A stretch of DNA of 64,000 nucleotides from Nansenia antarctica (GCA_963989245.1 OZ022342.1:35067179-35131178); one strand, 5' to 3'; positions 1 to 11,445 are shown, counted from the first letter of the stretch. Translations and numbers: made by a program. Notes: generated by a model not told the origin, from the letters alone.

Positions 1-1
1 C

Positions 2-139
2 AAACGCAACAGCACCCGAGACTGGGATCCCACCACTGGCCGACCGGGCCGTCCAAAAATTGACGTCCCGTTCAGTTTAATTGAGCACTACGTCAGGCAT
101 CAGCGACAGCTGTTGCCGGTATACTCAATGTTTCGCTGA
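2..139 (+). CDS. C-terminal end of an unrecognised ORF
   Basis: An open frame runs from the window edge for 45 codons to a TGA at 137. It is rich in Arg, Pro and Thr at its start (RDWDPTTGRPGRPK) and ends in QLLPVYSMFR. The start lies outside the window and I do not recognise the family. It may be the tail of a transposon protein, because everything around it is mobile DNA, but it is also short enough to be chance. Confidence 0.25.
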   Translation, partial: KRNSTRDWDPTTGRPGRPKIDVPFSLIEHYVRHQRQLLPVYSMFR

Positions 140-265
140 GGACGATCAGAAGAAGAATGGAGCAAAACGACATAAGGTCAGTCACACATTGATCTGAATA
201 CTAAAACTAAAACCAACCCTTGAGATAAGCATGCTTAACAGCTTATCTTTACTGTTTTTCAGCAA

Positions 266-1413
266 ACCCTGAGGTCCTCTGATAATTATATTACCGTCCG
301 GATTGACATGTCAGTATTTGGTACGCATTGCATGATTTTGCACGCGATATTAATACTAGAATTCACCGTTTTGACCGGGGTAGCTCTGTGCAAACAATGG
401 ATGTGGATGACATTATTAACTCCCTTGAATCTCCACTATCGGATAACCAAACCACCTACAAAGTTAATCGACGACGACGATGTAAGTGACGATGGACTGA
501 TTTCTTCTTCTGAACCAATTTACCTAACATTAGCTTGTAAACTGTGCAGTTTGTATGGTCTGGATCTAGCACTCTATAAATCACAGTGTCTGACAACACA
601 CAGGGATGAAGTTAGGGGTGGGAATCGCAAGGTAACTCACGTATTGATAACCGTACAATATTACCCCACGATAATCTATACATTGTAAGAGACAATTCAT
701 CAACGATACATCCCAATATCTGTTAACTGGTATTTCATAACGTGGTTCCAGTGTTAGCAGCATTCGGCAGAAACCTTCGTTTTCCACAACACTGTACAGG
801 CGAAGGTCCTTGCAAATAAACCCAGATAGACTTGGCAGTAGTCGGAGCCCTCGGGGAGTTAAAGTTTGTTTTGAAATATAATCGTTCGAGACTTTAGATG
901 TCGTATCTGTTTTTCCCCGCTTTGCGCCATTTCAGCCATTCATCTTCTTAATTTTGATAACATCACAACATTCTGATAGAACATCGACATGCTAGAAACA
1001 CATAACTACACATAATTAGATGATCACACAGCCCCAAACGCGAACACATCCCAAAACGAACGTATCCACAAATTATGAGTATTTTGTGATCGTTAAACTG
1101 CTGTTTATTATATTGAGTGGGTACTTTAAAACGTAAAGTTTCGTGTTATGAAAAAAACGAGTCTGCGAGTGGTTTCGGCTGCGTTCGTAAATTCGCTCTG
1201 GAAATCTGATCAGCAGTCATGGAATGCCTCTTGTCCAATCAAATTACTTGTTGTTGCTACACGTGCGTTGTGTTGTGGGTCTGACAAAACATCCGGCTGG
1301 AACAGCTTCTTCTTCTGTGATGTTAAATGGCAGCTTGCACCCGAAATGCAAACATGCATGGAGATTTTTTATTCCATCCGGATCGGTCATTAAAATCACT
1401 GGGGTCCTAGGGT
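266..1413. mobile_element. Possible DNA element with about 38-bp inverted ends
   Basis: The left segment 266-303 begins ACCCTGAGGTCC and ends TCCGGAT. The reverse complement of 1378-1413 begins ACCCTAGGACCC and ends GATCCGG, with similar sequence between. The interior (1148 bp) has only short ORFs and no transposase that I recognise. A second related inverted motif follows at 1420-1460. No clear target duplication is visible, so the ends are approximate. Confidence 0.4.
1176..1260 (+). repeat. MITE terminus, related to 6596-6705
   Basis: The sequence starts TGCGTTCGTAAATTCGCTCT, which also occurs at 6596. The following block around 1216-1250 (tcatggaatgcctcttgtcc) is found inverted at about 6650-6685. 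The two loci therefore look like opposite ends of one hAT-like MITE family. Both copies are incomplete. Confidence 0.4.
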
Positions 1414-1647
1414 AAAACAAATATTACCGAGGTCCTCAGGTAATTTATGCCATCCGGACAGGGCTTTAGCCAGATGAAATCACAATGCCACTTTCTATGA
1501 CATCACAGTACACAGCATTAATTTGGCTTAAATATCATCCTACGAACGGACACACACAGACATCACAGTAAACTGTATGTAACGTCATATGGCATAAATG
1601 GCATAAATATGGCATAAATATTACAATATATCTTTTTTTCACAATAG

Positions 1648-1781
1648 GGTATCAGATTTCTATTCTGATGTGGAAGATGAGCACCTGGACACCATTATTT
1701 CTGATATCCAGCATATGTTTCCCAACTGAGGGTACAAGATGATGCGAGGACATCTTCAAGGGAGAGGCATCAGGGTTCAGA
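1648..1781 (+). pseudogene. IS3EU-like integrase gene, N-terminal exon with a stop
   Basis: The exon follows an acceptor (ctttttttcacaatag). In one frame it encodes an acidic stretch (YSDVEDEHLD), then IQHMFPN, an in-frame TGA, and GYKMMRGHLQGRGIRVQ. This is the N-terminal region that precedes the integrase core in the fish IS3EU-like gene family. The TGA interrupts a conserved-looking stretch, so the copy is probably dead. A donor (GTATGT) follows position 1781. Family assignment is from memory of the protein pattern. Confidence 0.6.
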
Positions 1782-2234
1782 GTATGTAGTCTGATTCAGA
1801 GTTTGGCAAACCTACAGCTATCTTGGCACCAAAGGTTTTATCACATGAATACATTTGCCGTCAAGAAAGTTTAAATCATGTTTACATCCAATGGACAATA
1901 ATTGAAAAAGGTCTATGGTGAAAATGAGTCCACAGCAGGATCCGTATATCATGCTTGAACGCTTGTGAACCCTGTTGGAATTTCCACACATTTTATACTT
2001 TTATTTGATCTTCATATGAGTCCCATAGTCTGATGACGACTTTCAAGCATGACTGTATACAGTGTATTGAGGGAGGGGGATTTGGAAAGTAGCTTGTGTT
2101 GTTAAGTGCAGAACAGTATACAAAGCTCCAAATCCCACAAAACAAGGTTATGTGATATATTTTGTAACCATATTGTCCTTTTAAATTGTATTAATGATCA
2201 CTGTTATTGGATATTATGATCATAGGTCTCTGAG

Positions 2235-2373
2235 TCCAACAATCAATGAGAAGCATTGACCCAGAGGGAGTATTGGAGCGTACATTACGTCTGAACACAA
2301 TAAGAAGAAGGGTGTACAGTGTCCCCGCACCAAACTGCTTGTGGCACATTGATGGGAATCATAAGCTTATCAG
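2235..2373 (+). pseudogene. IS3EU-like integrase gene, first catalytic-core exon
   Basis: The exon reads MRSIDPEGV, then an arginine-rich stretch, then VYSVPAPNCLWHIDGNHKLI. The aspartate in WHIDGNHK is in the position of the first catalytic Asp of this DDE family. It ends at CAG|GTATCC in phase 2, which matches the next exon at 2477. The 5' boundary (about 2235) is uncertain because the acceptor region also contains a stop in one alternative reading. Confidence 0.65.
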
Positions 2374-2476
2374 GTATCCATAGATAATATTGGTCAGAAG
2401 TGATGAATAACAAGTAATTGAGAAAAACAAAATCATATTCATCATAAATGTGTCTCATTTCTTATGTTTTCTGAAG

Positions 2477-2725
2477 GTGGCGCATCATTATCCATGGAGG
2501 GATAAATGGTTTCAGCAGAATGGTTGTGTTTCTGAAAGCATCCAACAACAACCGTGCCGAGACAGTCTGTTCCCATTTTCTTGAGGCTGTCCATGCACAC
2601 GGCTTGCCATCCAGGGTTCGCAGCGATAAAGGCGGCGAGAACAGGGATGTAGCAAGCTACATGGTGGCCAACAGAGGTATCGACAGACACTCCCACATTG
2701 CTGGGAGAAGTGTGCATAACCAGAG
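2477..2725 (+). pseudogene. IS3EU-like integrase gene, main catalytic-core exon
   Basis: The exon begins after ctgaag and is in phase with the previous exon. It encodes WRIIIHGGINGFSR, then RVRSDKGGENRDVA (second catalytic Asp region) and ends HIAGRSVHNQR at a donor (AGAG|GTATTT). In related proteins the next exon supplies the catalytic Glu and a wrap-up region beginning IERLWRDV. No such exon is found before or after the Gypsy insertion that follows. The catalytic core is therefore incomplete. Confidence 0.75.
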
Positions 2726-2899
2726 GTATTTCTTTCACAAGTAGTCATATTTCTGTAACAATACTCTGTAACACCTTACACCAATTACAATTGTTCAACA
2801 CCTATTACCCATATTATTGTAATGGTGACCATGGTATGAAGCACTCTGAGACGTTTGTACTGTATATATTTCATGGGTAGGGTTAATGAGCAGCCTACC

Positions 2900-3092
2900 T
2901 GTAATGTTTAGACCACCTACTGCCACCTGGTGGTAGACTAGATACAGTCAAGATCCGGTCATGCGGAGTCTGGAGTCAGTCAATGCATATGCTGTAATGC
3001 GAGCACGTCGGCTAACTAAAGAGTCTAATTGATATCCAGTGTGTGTCTCATCATTTATACATAATATTCTTGCTACACGTCAGAATATCACA
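2900..3092 (+). repeat. 5' LTR of Gypsy A
   Basis: It starts TGTAATG and appears to end ...AATATCACA just before ATGGCGACGAGG, a common leader start in this group. The first 97 bp (2900-2996) match the 3' copy at 9532-9628 with only a few differences. The right boundary is inferred because the 3' copy is truncated. Confidence 0.7.
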
Positions 3093-3236
3093 ATGGCGAC
3101 GAGGATTCAATGTGGAAACGCCACCAGTGTCGATGTTTGAAGGAGGAAGAAGAAGAATCCGTCCGGAAAAGTCGAAGTGAGTAGTTAGCTAGCAAGAACA
3201 CTAGCTGGCTAAGCTACCCAGGCTAACGCTAGTATC

Positions 3237-4740
3237 ATGCAGTCGGCATTTTCGGGCCACATGGCCATACAGCCATTCGACACAGAAACCGATCCCAGTT
3301 CGCTTGGAACGCGATGGAACAAATGGATCAACCGATTTGAAAATTACACCGTAGCCACAAACATCACTCAAGAAATAAGGAAGAGGGCACTGCTGCTTCA
3401 CTTAGCTGGAGAGAGAGTCCATGATATCTACAACACGCTGGCTGACGACAGTGATGACTATGAAAACACAAAAACGAAGCTCCACGGATATTTCTCACCG
3501 AAAAAGAACACACAATACCTTGTGTACAAGTTCAGACAAGCCATACAGCTTCCCGGTGAGTCTTTAGACACATTTCATACCAGACTGAGGATGCTAGCTA
3601 AAGATTGTGAATTTGCAGATGCAGACAGAGAAATAGTCGCGCAAATAATACAGAGCTGTACCTCATCCCGGCTGCGCAGGAGAGCGCTCAGAGAGCCAAA
3701 CATGACTTTGACTAATATGTTAGACCTAGGGAGAATGTTAGAGATCTCTGAACAACAGGCAGAAAGCATAGAAGAGAAGGCTGTCACCGCAATTAATGCA
3801 CTGCATCTCAAGGGCGCCAAACAGCAACATGCAGCATACAGGCGCAAAGAGAAGAGCTTGCAATGTAGAAACTGTGGAGGAAATTATCCACACGAGGGTG
3901 ACTGTCCAGCCAGAGGGAAGGACTGCAGGGCCTGTGGAAAGCCTAACCACTATGCCAAACACTGCCGTGGTCAGAAATTAGCACATCAAAGCCAAGAGGA
4001 AGACACAGCTCACTACAAGCAGCGGAGCACTAAGAAAGTGAACCAGGTGACAGCATGCTCCGAGACCAAATCAAGAGACTCATCAAGTGGAGACGAAAGG
4101 TATGTGTATGTAATCAACAGCACAAGTATACAGCAACCCCAGACCAACATCAAGCTGAATGGTGTCAGTGTTAAAATACTGATTGATTCAGGAGCAGCTG
4201 TCAACATAATTAATGAAGATGTGTTAAACACACTTGACCCAAAGCCTATGCTCAGCACAGCCATGATCAAAATCTTTCCATATGGGTCCAACAACGCTCT
4301 ACCTATCATTGGTAAATTTGCATGCAAAGTACAGGCTACTAACAAGCGGACAGAGAGTGTGTTCTACGTTCTCAGAGGCGACGCCGGACAATCTCTGCTC
4401 AGCTACGCAACTGCCAGTGAACTAGGGCTGATCCAGATCATCAATATGGTGAACACGCCGCCAGTGATGCCACCCAGTGGGCGTACTGTCGCAGATGAAC
4501 TCGTGCACCCAGAGCTTTTCACCGGAATCGGAAAGCTGAAAGACTTCCAGGTGAAACTGCATATAGACCCCGACATCCAACCGACGTGCCAGCCGCACAG
4601 ACGGGTCCCTTTCCATGTCCGTCAGAAGGTCGAGGCGGAGCTTCAGAAGCTGGAGAACGACGGTATCATTGAAACTATATCTGGACCAACACCCTGGGTT
4701 TCCCCGATCGTCACACCACCGAAGCCAAAAGACCCGTCAG
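3237..4740 (+). pseudogene. Gypsy A gag, protease and N-terminal RT
   Basis: The ATG at 3237 opens a frame of about 500 codons. The N-terminal third is a capsid-like region (RWNKWINRFENY). Two cysteine motifs follow near residues 210-245: an incomplete CxxC...H...C and a clean CCHC knuckle (CRACGKPNHYAKHC). A retropepsin motif (LIDSGAAVNII) is near residue 315. The RT begins with GPTPWVSPIV near residue 485. At about 4735-4745 the frame shifts and conserved RT residues are missing. Gag, protease and pol are in one frame without a gag stop. Confidence 0.8.
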
Positions 4741-5387
4741 GCGAACACAGCAATTCAGCGAGAACGACATATCACCCCAACAATGGACGATGTAACACAC
4801 GAGCTGAACGGTGCCAAGGTATTCTCGAAGTTGGACCTCACAGCAGGCTACCACCAGCTCGAGCTGCATCCAGAGAGTCGTTACATCACAACGTTCACAA
4901 CACACCTCGGGCTAAGAAGATACAAACGCCTGAACTTCGGTATATCATCCGCCGCTGAAGTGTTCCAGAACGCCATCTGCCAGACGCTGCAAGGTATACC
5001 GGGCGTGAAGAACCTCAGCGATGACATCATCATCTATGGCGTCTCTCAGGAAGCACACGACGACACTCTGAGAGCAGTGTTTAAAAGACTGAAAGACAGT
5101 GGTTTGACACTCAATCGCAACAAATGCGAATTCAACAAGCAGCGCCTTGAATTCTTTGGGTTCATTTTTTCTGCCGACGGGATTTCTGCAGATCCAAAGA
5201 AGGTGTCAGCCATTCACGATGCCAGCGACCCCAAAGATCCAGGTGAGATCAGAAGTCTTCTGGGCATGGCCAACTACTGCGCCAGGTTCATAAAGGACTA
5301 CTCAACCATCACTGCACCGCTCCGTGAGCTCACGAAGAAGGACGCTCCGTGGCAGTGGGGCAGTGATCAAGCTACGGCACTCCAGAC
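4741..5387 (+). pseudogene. Gypsy A reverse transcriptase, shifted frame
   Basis: This resumes RT in another frame (ANTAIQRERH) and encodes KLDLTAGYHQLELHP, then the fingers/palm region and an SDD catalytic box (NLSDDIIIYG) in place of the usual YxDD, a variant seen in this Gypsy group. It continues to the RT thumb (RSLLGMANYCARF). The coding sequence stops at 5387, where a hAT element is inserted, and resumes at 6863. The frame is lost at the 5' join, where roughly 10 codons appear deleted. Confidence 0.8.
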
Positions 5388-6854
5388 TAGGGCTGCACGA
5401 TTTGGGGAAAAAATCGAATTGCGATTATTTGGACAGATATCGCGATTGCGATTAATTTGCGATTATTATTTTTTTAAATAGCAAAAAAAAAAAAAAAAAA
5501 GGGAGTTTTTGTAAAGTGTGGCCATATCTCCGGCTAGGAAGGTCGTATCAACGTGCAGTTTGTTTGTACGTCTTCAGGGGACTTAGAGGCTCCCTCCTCT
5601 AGCACCCCCACAGCCCGAGCTACGAGTGAAAGAACTAAACTTACATTGGGTTGCTTTAAAGTTGGGTTGCTTTAAAATCAAGCTTCAGATTAAAACGTGA
5701 TGGAGCATTACTAACCTGACTCAGGTGGTTTGTTTCACACAACCATCTAGGAAAGCTTAATTGGAAGCTGTTTGGAAAAGGGCAGGTACTTTCAAAAAAT
5801 ACTTGGCAGGTGATTGGATGAATATCACCTATTTTCAGAGAGCATTACCACATGATACCATCAAACTATTAACTGCTCTAATTCTAATGCAAGGATGAGA
5901 ACTTAAAAGATATGAATTGTATATATGATAACCTCATCTCATCTAGACAGGTGGCTACTTTCTAAGATGATCCAGCTATTAAAATGATCATTTGGGGATA
6001 CACTGTGACTATAACTGAAAGGACCACATCTAGATGACTCGGTCAACAGTCGAACTGATGAATGATAGAATGGTGGTCTCTGACTATGGAGCACAGACAC
6101 ACGTCACCTTGACTTAGGAATCTGTGACATACTTCAGCCCAAGGCTAGGCTAGGCTAACCTCTGCGTCTTTAAAGCCGGCTGGTATGAACGAATGGTATG
6201 AGGTTATGCATACAGGACACATTCATGTTTGACAACAGAACAGTTAACTTCCATGTATCCATAAGCCTGCTATACTATATAAACACCAACCCGCAGGTTG
6301 CTGAGACTGTCAACTCTGTGTCTGTACTTTAACGCCGGGTTAGCATGAGTAGCTAAGCTAAGCTACCGTCTCAAAGACTACAAGTTAGCTAAGCTAAGTT
6401 TAAGGCTGGACTAACAGCACCGACATGCACTTGGCTGGTACAGTTAGTATAGTGAAATTGTACACTTACCTGTCGCAATTATAACATACTAACGTTTATC
6501 ATACGTCCAGTAAGCCATGTGGTGTCTAATTGTCTCTGTTACGTTAGCCCAAAGTCTCATAATAATTGGACTGACTGTCGTGACACAACCTATGCCTGCG
6601 TTCGTAAATTCGCTCTGAGAGCGCCGGGTTCAAAGTCATAAAGAGACCAAGTAATTTGATTGGACAAGAGGCATTCCATGAGTTCTGATCAAATTTCCAA
6701 AAGAGGTTTTAATCTCAATGTGACTTCCTGGTAAAATAAAGGTTTAAAAAAAAAAAAAAAAAAAATCGCAGGCAAATCGCAGGCTTTGCGATTAGCTAAT
6801 CGCATCATTTCAAATCGCGATTTCGATTTAAAATCGATTAATCGTGCAGCCCTA
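5388..6854. mobile_element. hAT element, TIR TAGGGCTGCACG, non-autonomous
   Basis: The left end is TAGGGCTGCACGA and the right end is TCGTGCAGCCCTA. They are flanked by the 8-bp target duplication CTCCAGAC (5380-5387 and 6855-6862), diagnostic of hAT. The 1467-bp interior has no transposase ORF. It includes A-runs after ataaaggttt (about 6735) and a fragment of another MITE at 6596-6705. The insertion sits inside the RT/RNase H junction of Gypsy A. Confidence 0.9.
6596..6705 (+). repeat. MITE terminus inside the hAT element
   Basis: It starts TGCGTTCGTAAATTCGCTCT as at 1176. The segment near 6650-6685 is the reverse complement of the block that follows the 1176 terminus. A tail reading ctggtaaaataaaggttt plus poly(A) follows it, and the same tail occurs at 7752. 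Confidence 0.4.
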
Positions 6855-6862
6855 CTCCAGAC

Positions 6863-7286
6863 GCTCAAGGACAGCCTGACGAGCGACACCACAATGTCAT
6901 ATTTCGATCCCAGGAAGGAGACGGAGCTCATTGTTGATGGAAGTCCGGTGGGGCTAGGCGCCATTCTCTGTCAGAAAGGAGGAGGGGGAGAGAAGCGCAT
7001 CATAGCCTACGCCAGCCGCGCACTCAGTGATGTAGAAAGGAGATACTCGCAAACAGAACGTGAGGCCCTAGCCATCATCTGGAGCTGCGAACATTTTCAC
7101 CTGTATCTGTATGGACATCCATTCACCATGGTAACCGACCACAAACCATTGGAGATGATATGGAATAACCCGAGATCAAAACAACCTGCACAGATCGAGA
7201 GATGGGGCCTCAGACTACAGCCGTACAACTTCAGAGTGGAATATAGAAAAGGAGCTGACAATCCAGCTGACTACATGTCTAGACAC
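6863..7286 (+). pseudogene. Gypsy A RNase H segment
   Basis: This continues pol after the hAT insertion. It encodes an RNase H domain with ELIVDGSPVGLGA (first Asp), the REALAIIWSCEHF block and VTDHKPLEMI, ending GADNPADYMSRH at the next hAT target site. The frame is intact within the segment and is in register with the RT piece before 5388 once the hAT and one target copy are disregarded. Confidence 0.8.
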
Positions 7287-7891
7287 TAGTGCTGTCCCAA
7301 ACGACTATTTTTCTAACGATTAATCTAGCGATTATTTTATCGATTATTCGATTAGTCTAACGACTAATTTATCGATAAGTCTAACGATAATTTTTGTACT
7401 GTAAAAAAAAAACGTATTTGGCTCCACCTCACTGCTATGTTTAGCCAACTTGAATGCCAACATGGCCATTTAGAAGTCTGTCCATCACCACAACACATAG
7501 CTAGCTAACGTTACTCTCGCTGCTATGTTATGATTAGCTAAATTGATGCTAACGTAGCATGCGAGCTACGAGCTAGATAACGTACAGTAGGTGCTCGCAC
7601 CACAATGACAATAGGCTACCGTAGCTAGCCAGCTACATAGCTAACGTTACTAACACCAGAAGACAAGACATACGAACTGTGGTGAGCTACATTGCTTGTG
7701 TAACATTAGCTAGTAGCTATCCATTTTTCACTCATACACTTAATTGTCTCGCCTGGTAAAATAAAGGTTTAAAAAAAAAAAAAAAAAAAACGCCATTTTG
7801 TTTATTTACGACTAACCGACGCATATTACGCTAACCGACGTATTGACGTAGTCTATGACGTCGACGACGTCGAATAATCGTAACAGCCCTA
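7287..7891. mobile_element. Short hAT element with 8-bp target duplication
   Basis: The left end is TAGTGCTGTCCC and the right end is ACAGCCCTA. They are flanked by CTAGACAC at 7279-7286 and 7892-7899. The element is 605 bp with no coding potential. The interior has repeated cgattatt/ctaacg motifs near the left end and an A-run near 7772. It interrupts the RNase H-integrase linker of Gypsy A without changing the reading register. Confidence 0.88.
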
Positions 7892-7899
7892 CTAGACAC

Positions 7900-9297
7900 C
7901 CTCTCCCGGTACAGTCGTCACAGAACACAAGAGCATCCAAGGTTGCAGAGGAGTACGTTAACTTCGTAGCACTTCAAGCAGCACCCAAGGCGATGACACT
8001 ACAAGAGATACAGCGAGAGACATTGAAAGACACAATCCTGCAACAGGTCAGTGCACACATCATAAATAACTCATGGCGTTTCATCACAGACCGCTCACCA
8101 GGTGCTGCTGCACTGAAACCATACAAGCTCGTCAGTGATGAACTCACAGTGTCCACAGGTAACGACATCATACTGCGAGGCACCAGGATTGTCATACCTG
8201 CAGCTCTACAGCAGAGGGCGCTGCAGATTGCTCATGAAAGCCACCAGGGCGTGGCTAAGACAAAAGCCCTACTCAGAGAAAAGGTATGGTTCCCTACCAT
8301 AGACCAACAGGTAGAGACCATCACCAAGACCTGCCTCCCATGTCAAGTGAACACTCCAGTCACCCAGACCGAACCACTCAAAATGTCTGAGCTGCCAGAC
8401 GCACCATGGCACAGTGTTAGTGTTGACTTTTATGGCCCACTCCCATCGGGAGAATATCTGTTAGTTATAGTCGATGACTACACACGATACCCAATTGTTG
8501 AGGCTATTCGATCTACCTCAGCAAACACAGTCATACCAGTCGTGGACAAAGTCTTCTCCATGTTTGGAATCCCAAGAGTTGTTAAGACTGACAACGGACC
8601 TCCTTTCAACAGCAACCAGTTCGCTGAGTTTGCCAACTACCTAGGGTTCAAGCACAGGAAGATAACGCCTCTATGGCCACAAGCTAATGCCACAGCTGAG
8701 AGATTCATGCGCACCGTCGGGAAAGTCATCAGAATCGCCCAGATGCAGATGACGCCATGGAAACAACAGCTGCACGTCTTCCTGCGTGAGTACAGGTCCA
8801 CTCCCCACAGCACGACAAACACGTCACCTGCCGAGTTACTATTCCAACGGAAGATGACCACCAAGCTACCCTCAGCAGACACAATCACCATCCCTGCTGA
8901 CGAAGAGATACGCAGAATCGACAGAGAGGCCAAGGCAAAGATGAAAGCTCTTTCAGATGCTCGACGACACGCTACGCCTTCTAACATCAAGCCAGGAGAC
9001 ACCGTCCTGTGTCGTCAACCAAAACAGAACAAGCTTACTACGCCCTACAACGCAGAGCCGCTCACAGTCATCAATGTCAAAGGTTCCATGATAACAGCTG
9101 GAAGAAGTGGTTACACCACCACTAGGAACAGTTCATTCTTTAAGAAGATTGTCCGAGACAACCCAGACACTCTAATGGACTTAAGTTCAGAGGTCAGTGA
9201 GGAAGTAGGCCCAGCTACGCCTCCACCCGCACCTCCGCCGAGGTATCCAGTTAGGGAGAACAGACAACCTCCCGCATACCTGCGTGACTTCGATTAA
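7900..9297 (+). pseudogene. Gypsy A integrase
   Basis: This frame is open to TAA at 9295. It contains an HHCC zinc-binding region (HESHQGVAKTKAL ... CLPCQVN), then the DDE core: VDFYGPLPSG, KTDNGPPFNS, and NATAERFMRTV for the Glu. The C-terminal part has a PKQNKLTTPY segment and a proline-rich tail. The integrase module itself appears undamaged, although the element as a whole cannot make a continuous pol. Confidence 0.82.
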
Positions 9298-9531
9298 AGA
9301 GCAGGAGTACCAAAGGACTGTTAACATGTTCTTCTGAGTTAACAATGTTCCAAGTTAATGGACTGTTTGAATGTTATACATCTATATACATCTGAGAACA
9401 ATAGACTGATTAAAATAGCACAAAGAATGTATTTTGATTTGCTACTTTGTTGAGAGCCATGTTTTAGTTCAGGAACCAGTGTATGTGCTAAATGTTATGC
9501 ACTTAATCATTTATATTAAAAAAAGGAGTGA

Positions 9532-9628
9532 TGTAATGTTTAGACCACTTACTGCCACCTGGTGGTAGACTAGATACAGTCAAGATCCGGTCGTGCGGAG
9601 TCTGGAGTCAGTCAATGCATATGCTGTA
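9532..9628 (+). repeat. Truncated 3' LTR of Gypsy A
   Basis: 97 bp match the start of the 5' LTR (TGTAATGTTTAGACCAC...GCATATGCTGTA) and then break off into unrelated intron-like sequence. The purine-rich tract immediately upstream is the expected plus-strand priming site. The missing second half suggests a deletion at the right border. Confidence 0.8.
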
Positions 9629-9805
9629 TATGTACATTGCTGTTAAAAATGTAACCGTCTTTTTAAGTGGTGCAGCCACTTCTATACATGACATGTGTCC
9701 GTCTGTGTGTGTGTCCGGTTGTAGCATGAGATTGTGACGTCATCTGTCATACAGATACCTCTCAAAACCAATAACCCTATCCATTCTGTTTAACCTGATG
9801 TTTAG

Positions 9806-10188
9806 GTGGACAATAACTACGGCATTGACTGGATTGGACCCAGTGACCCTGGAGAAGACGCTGCTGGAATTCAAGTGCCTGAGATTCAACTGTCACGGCA
9901 ACTTTCTCAGGCAGAGCTAGACCAGCTCCCTCATCCTGATAACACAGTGAATGATTATGGGGTGCACTTGTATTTGCAAACACTGGAAGTCTTGACTACC
10001 CTGTTGAGCTAGACTTTGGATGACATTGCTAGAGTCGTGAGGGACAGCTCTCCAGTGAAACACGTCAACATCCCCCAGCTTGTAGGCCTGGAGAATGGCA
10101 CCGTGCTTGTTCAATGCTACGACTGGCAAAAGCATCTTGGTGGCTACTTCCGAAAGCTCCCACACATTAAGAGTTACCAACACTTCAG
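9806..10188 (+). pseudogene. IS3EU-like C-terminal exon with in-frame TAG
   Basis: After the acceptor (tgatgtttag) the frame encodes YGIDWIGPSDPGED, VPEIQLSRQLS and YGVHLYLQTLEVL, the usual C-terminal end of the IS3EU-like protein. A TAG at 10010-10012 follows. The same frame then continues into a second conserved-looking block (VLVQCYDWQKHLGGYFRKLP) up to a donor (TTCAG|GTAATTC). Either two proteins are encoded or the TAG is a late mutation. The exon carrying the catalytic Glu is absent between 2725 and here. Confidence 0.6.
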
Positions 10189-10340
10189 GTAATTCATTGT
10201 CATGTATTACCTATTTCATTTTATGAACATGGTATAGCGGTAATATTATTTCATTTATTATTATATTAAATTTAATTTATATTATATTTAATTTAATGTA
10301 TTGTCTTCTGTCTGTTGCAGCTTTGATGCTCAGAGACCTG

Positions 10341-11445
10341 GGGCCTCATTCATAAAGAAGTACTTGAACGTCATCTTTGACTTTCACGTAAGCACAGTTT
10401 TCTAAACGGACGTAAGCATTATTTATAAAACGGGCTGAGATGGTTTAAAGTTGCGTACGTGCTTCCTTCTATAAATACCAACGCAGGTAAAAAATGAACG
10501 CAGGTGAATGAGGTTTGTATTAACACCCTGTGATAGAGGCTGAATTATAGCGGCTGAATTAAGACAAGTGCTATAATATAGGGTAGGCGTTCGTCTGGAA
10601 GTGGGAGAGGGCAGAGAAGGGTGGCTTCTCTGTAAGTTGCATTTGTAACGTTTGATCATGACAACTAACCAGGCACACAGGCACATGCTTATACTCTACT
10701 CAAGTTGTAAAAGAAAATCAGGGGAGGTGGTGGATTTTATAAGAGGACAATTTTAGCATCCCCTCGCCAGTGACTTCAGTGTCAGTAACTGTCATTGCAT
10801 GTGTGCGTGCCCCCTCGCACCTTGAAATAGCAGTAATACCACGTTCATTGATAAAATGACATTAAGTATGGAAAGAGGGGGATGATTTTGACTGTTTTTA
10901 TTTCAGGGGGGATGCCATCCCCCCTCAACTCGAGTGCTGCTTATACTGTAATAATATAATGGTCTTATTCTTATCAGGTGGTCTTATTCTTATATGGCTG
11001 CTCACTCCCTGACACCGGAGAAAATCCAGTATAATTTAGAGCTTGGCCGGGCAAGGTCCGTTGTGGAACGCACTAGGCATGTTGAAGGGGAGATAGACAG
11101 CTCCGGAGGGATATAAAGGAAGACTGAAATACAATCAGAAACATCAGTTCCTTTTAAATCTTGAATTAAACTCATTTTCTCGGCTGATAACAACATCGTT
11201 AATTTTATTACGAGCCACTTGCATGAATTACACTAGGCAGTGCGGCTCACATGCCTGTAATAACTCTGCATAACCAGTAGGTAATGTGCGTAAGCAAGTT
11301 GAATACTCGACGTCGAGCTACGATCGTTTCCACGATCAAATTGACTCACGTTGAAATTGTATAAATCACTACGTTGACGTGGTTTTCTACGTACGACACG
11401 GGTAAGATCAACATTTGATCTAAGCACCCGTTATGAATGAGGCCC
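10341..11445. mobile_element. Non-autonomous Harbinger (PIF-type) element
   Basis: The ends are GGGCCTCATTCATAA and, inverted, TTATGAATGAGGCCC. They are flanked by CTG at 10338-10340 and 11446-11448. A 3-bp CWG duplication within an ACCTGG core agrees with the target preference described for fish Harbinger elements. The 1105-bp interior has no transposase. It sits inside a coding exon. Confidence 0.85.

Larger units (their letters stand above)
2900..9628 (+). mobile_element. Degenerate Ty3/Gypsy retrotransposon (Gypsy A)
   Basis: An LTR beginning TGTAATGTTTAG at 2900 is repeated at 9532. Between them lie gag with zinc knuckles, protease, RT, RNase H and integrase in Ty3/Gypsy order. A purine tract (aaaaaaggag) precedes the 3' LTR. 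The element lies in an intron of the IS3EU-like gene. It carries a deletion/frameshift in RT and two hAT insertions (5388-6854, 7287-7891). Only the first 97 bp of the 3' LTR remain, so no target duplication can be read. Confidence 0.85.

Noticed and set aside
308..688. 126-codon ORF near the left edge
   Set aside because: No recognisable domain, splice sites or homologous repeat elsewhere in the window; likely chance within a non-coding element.
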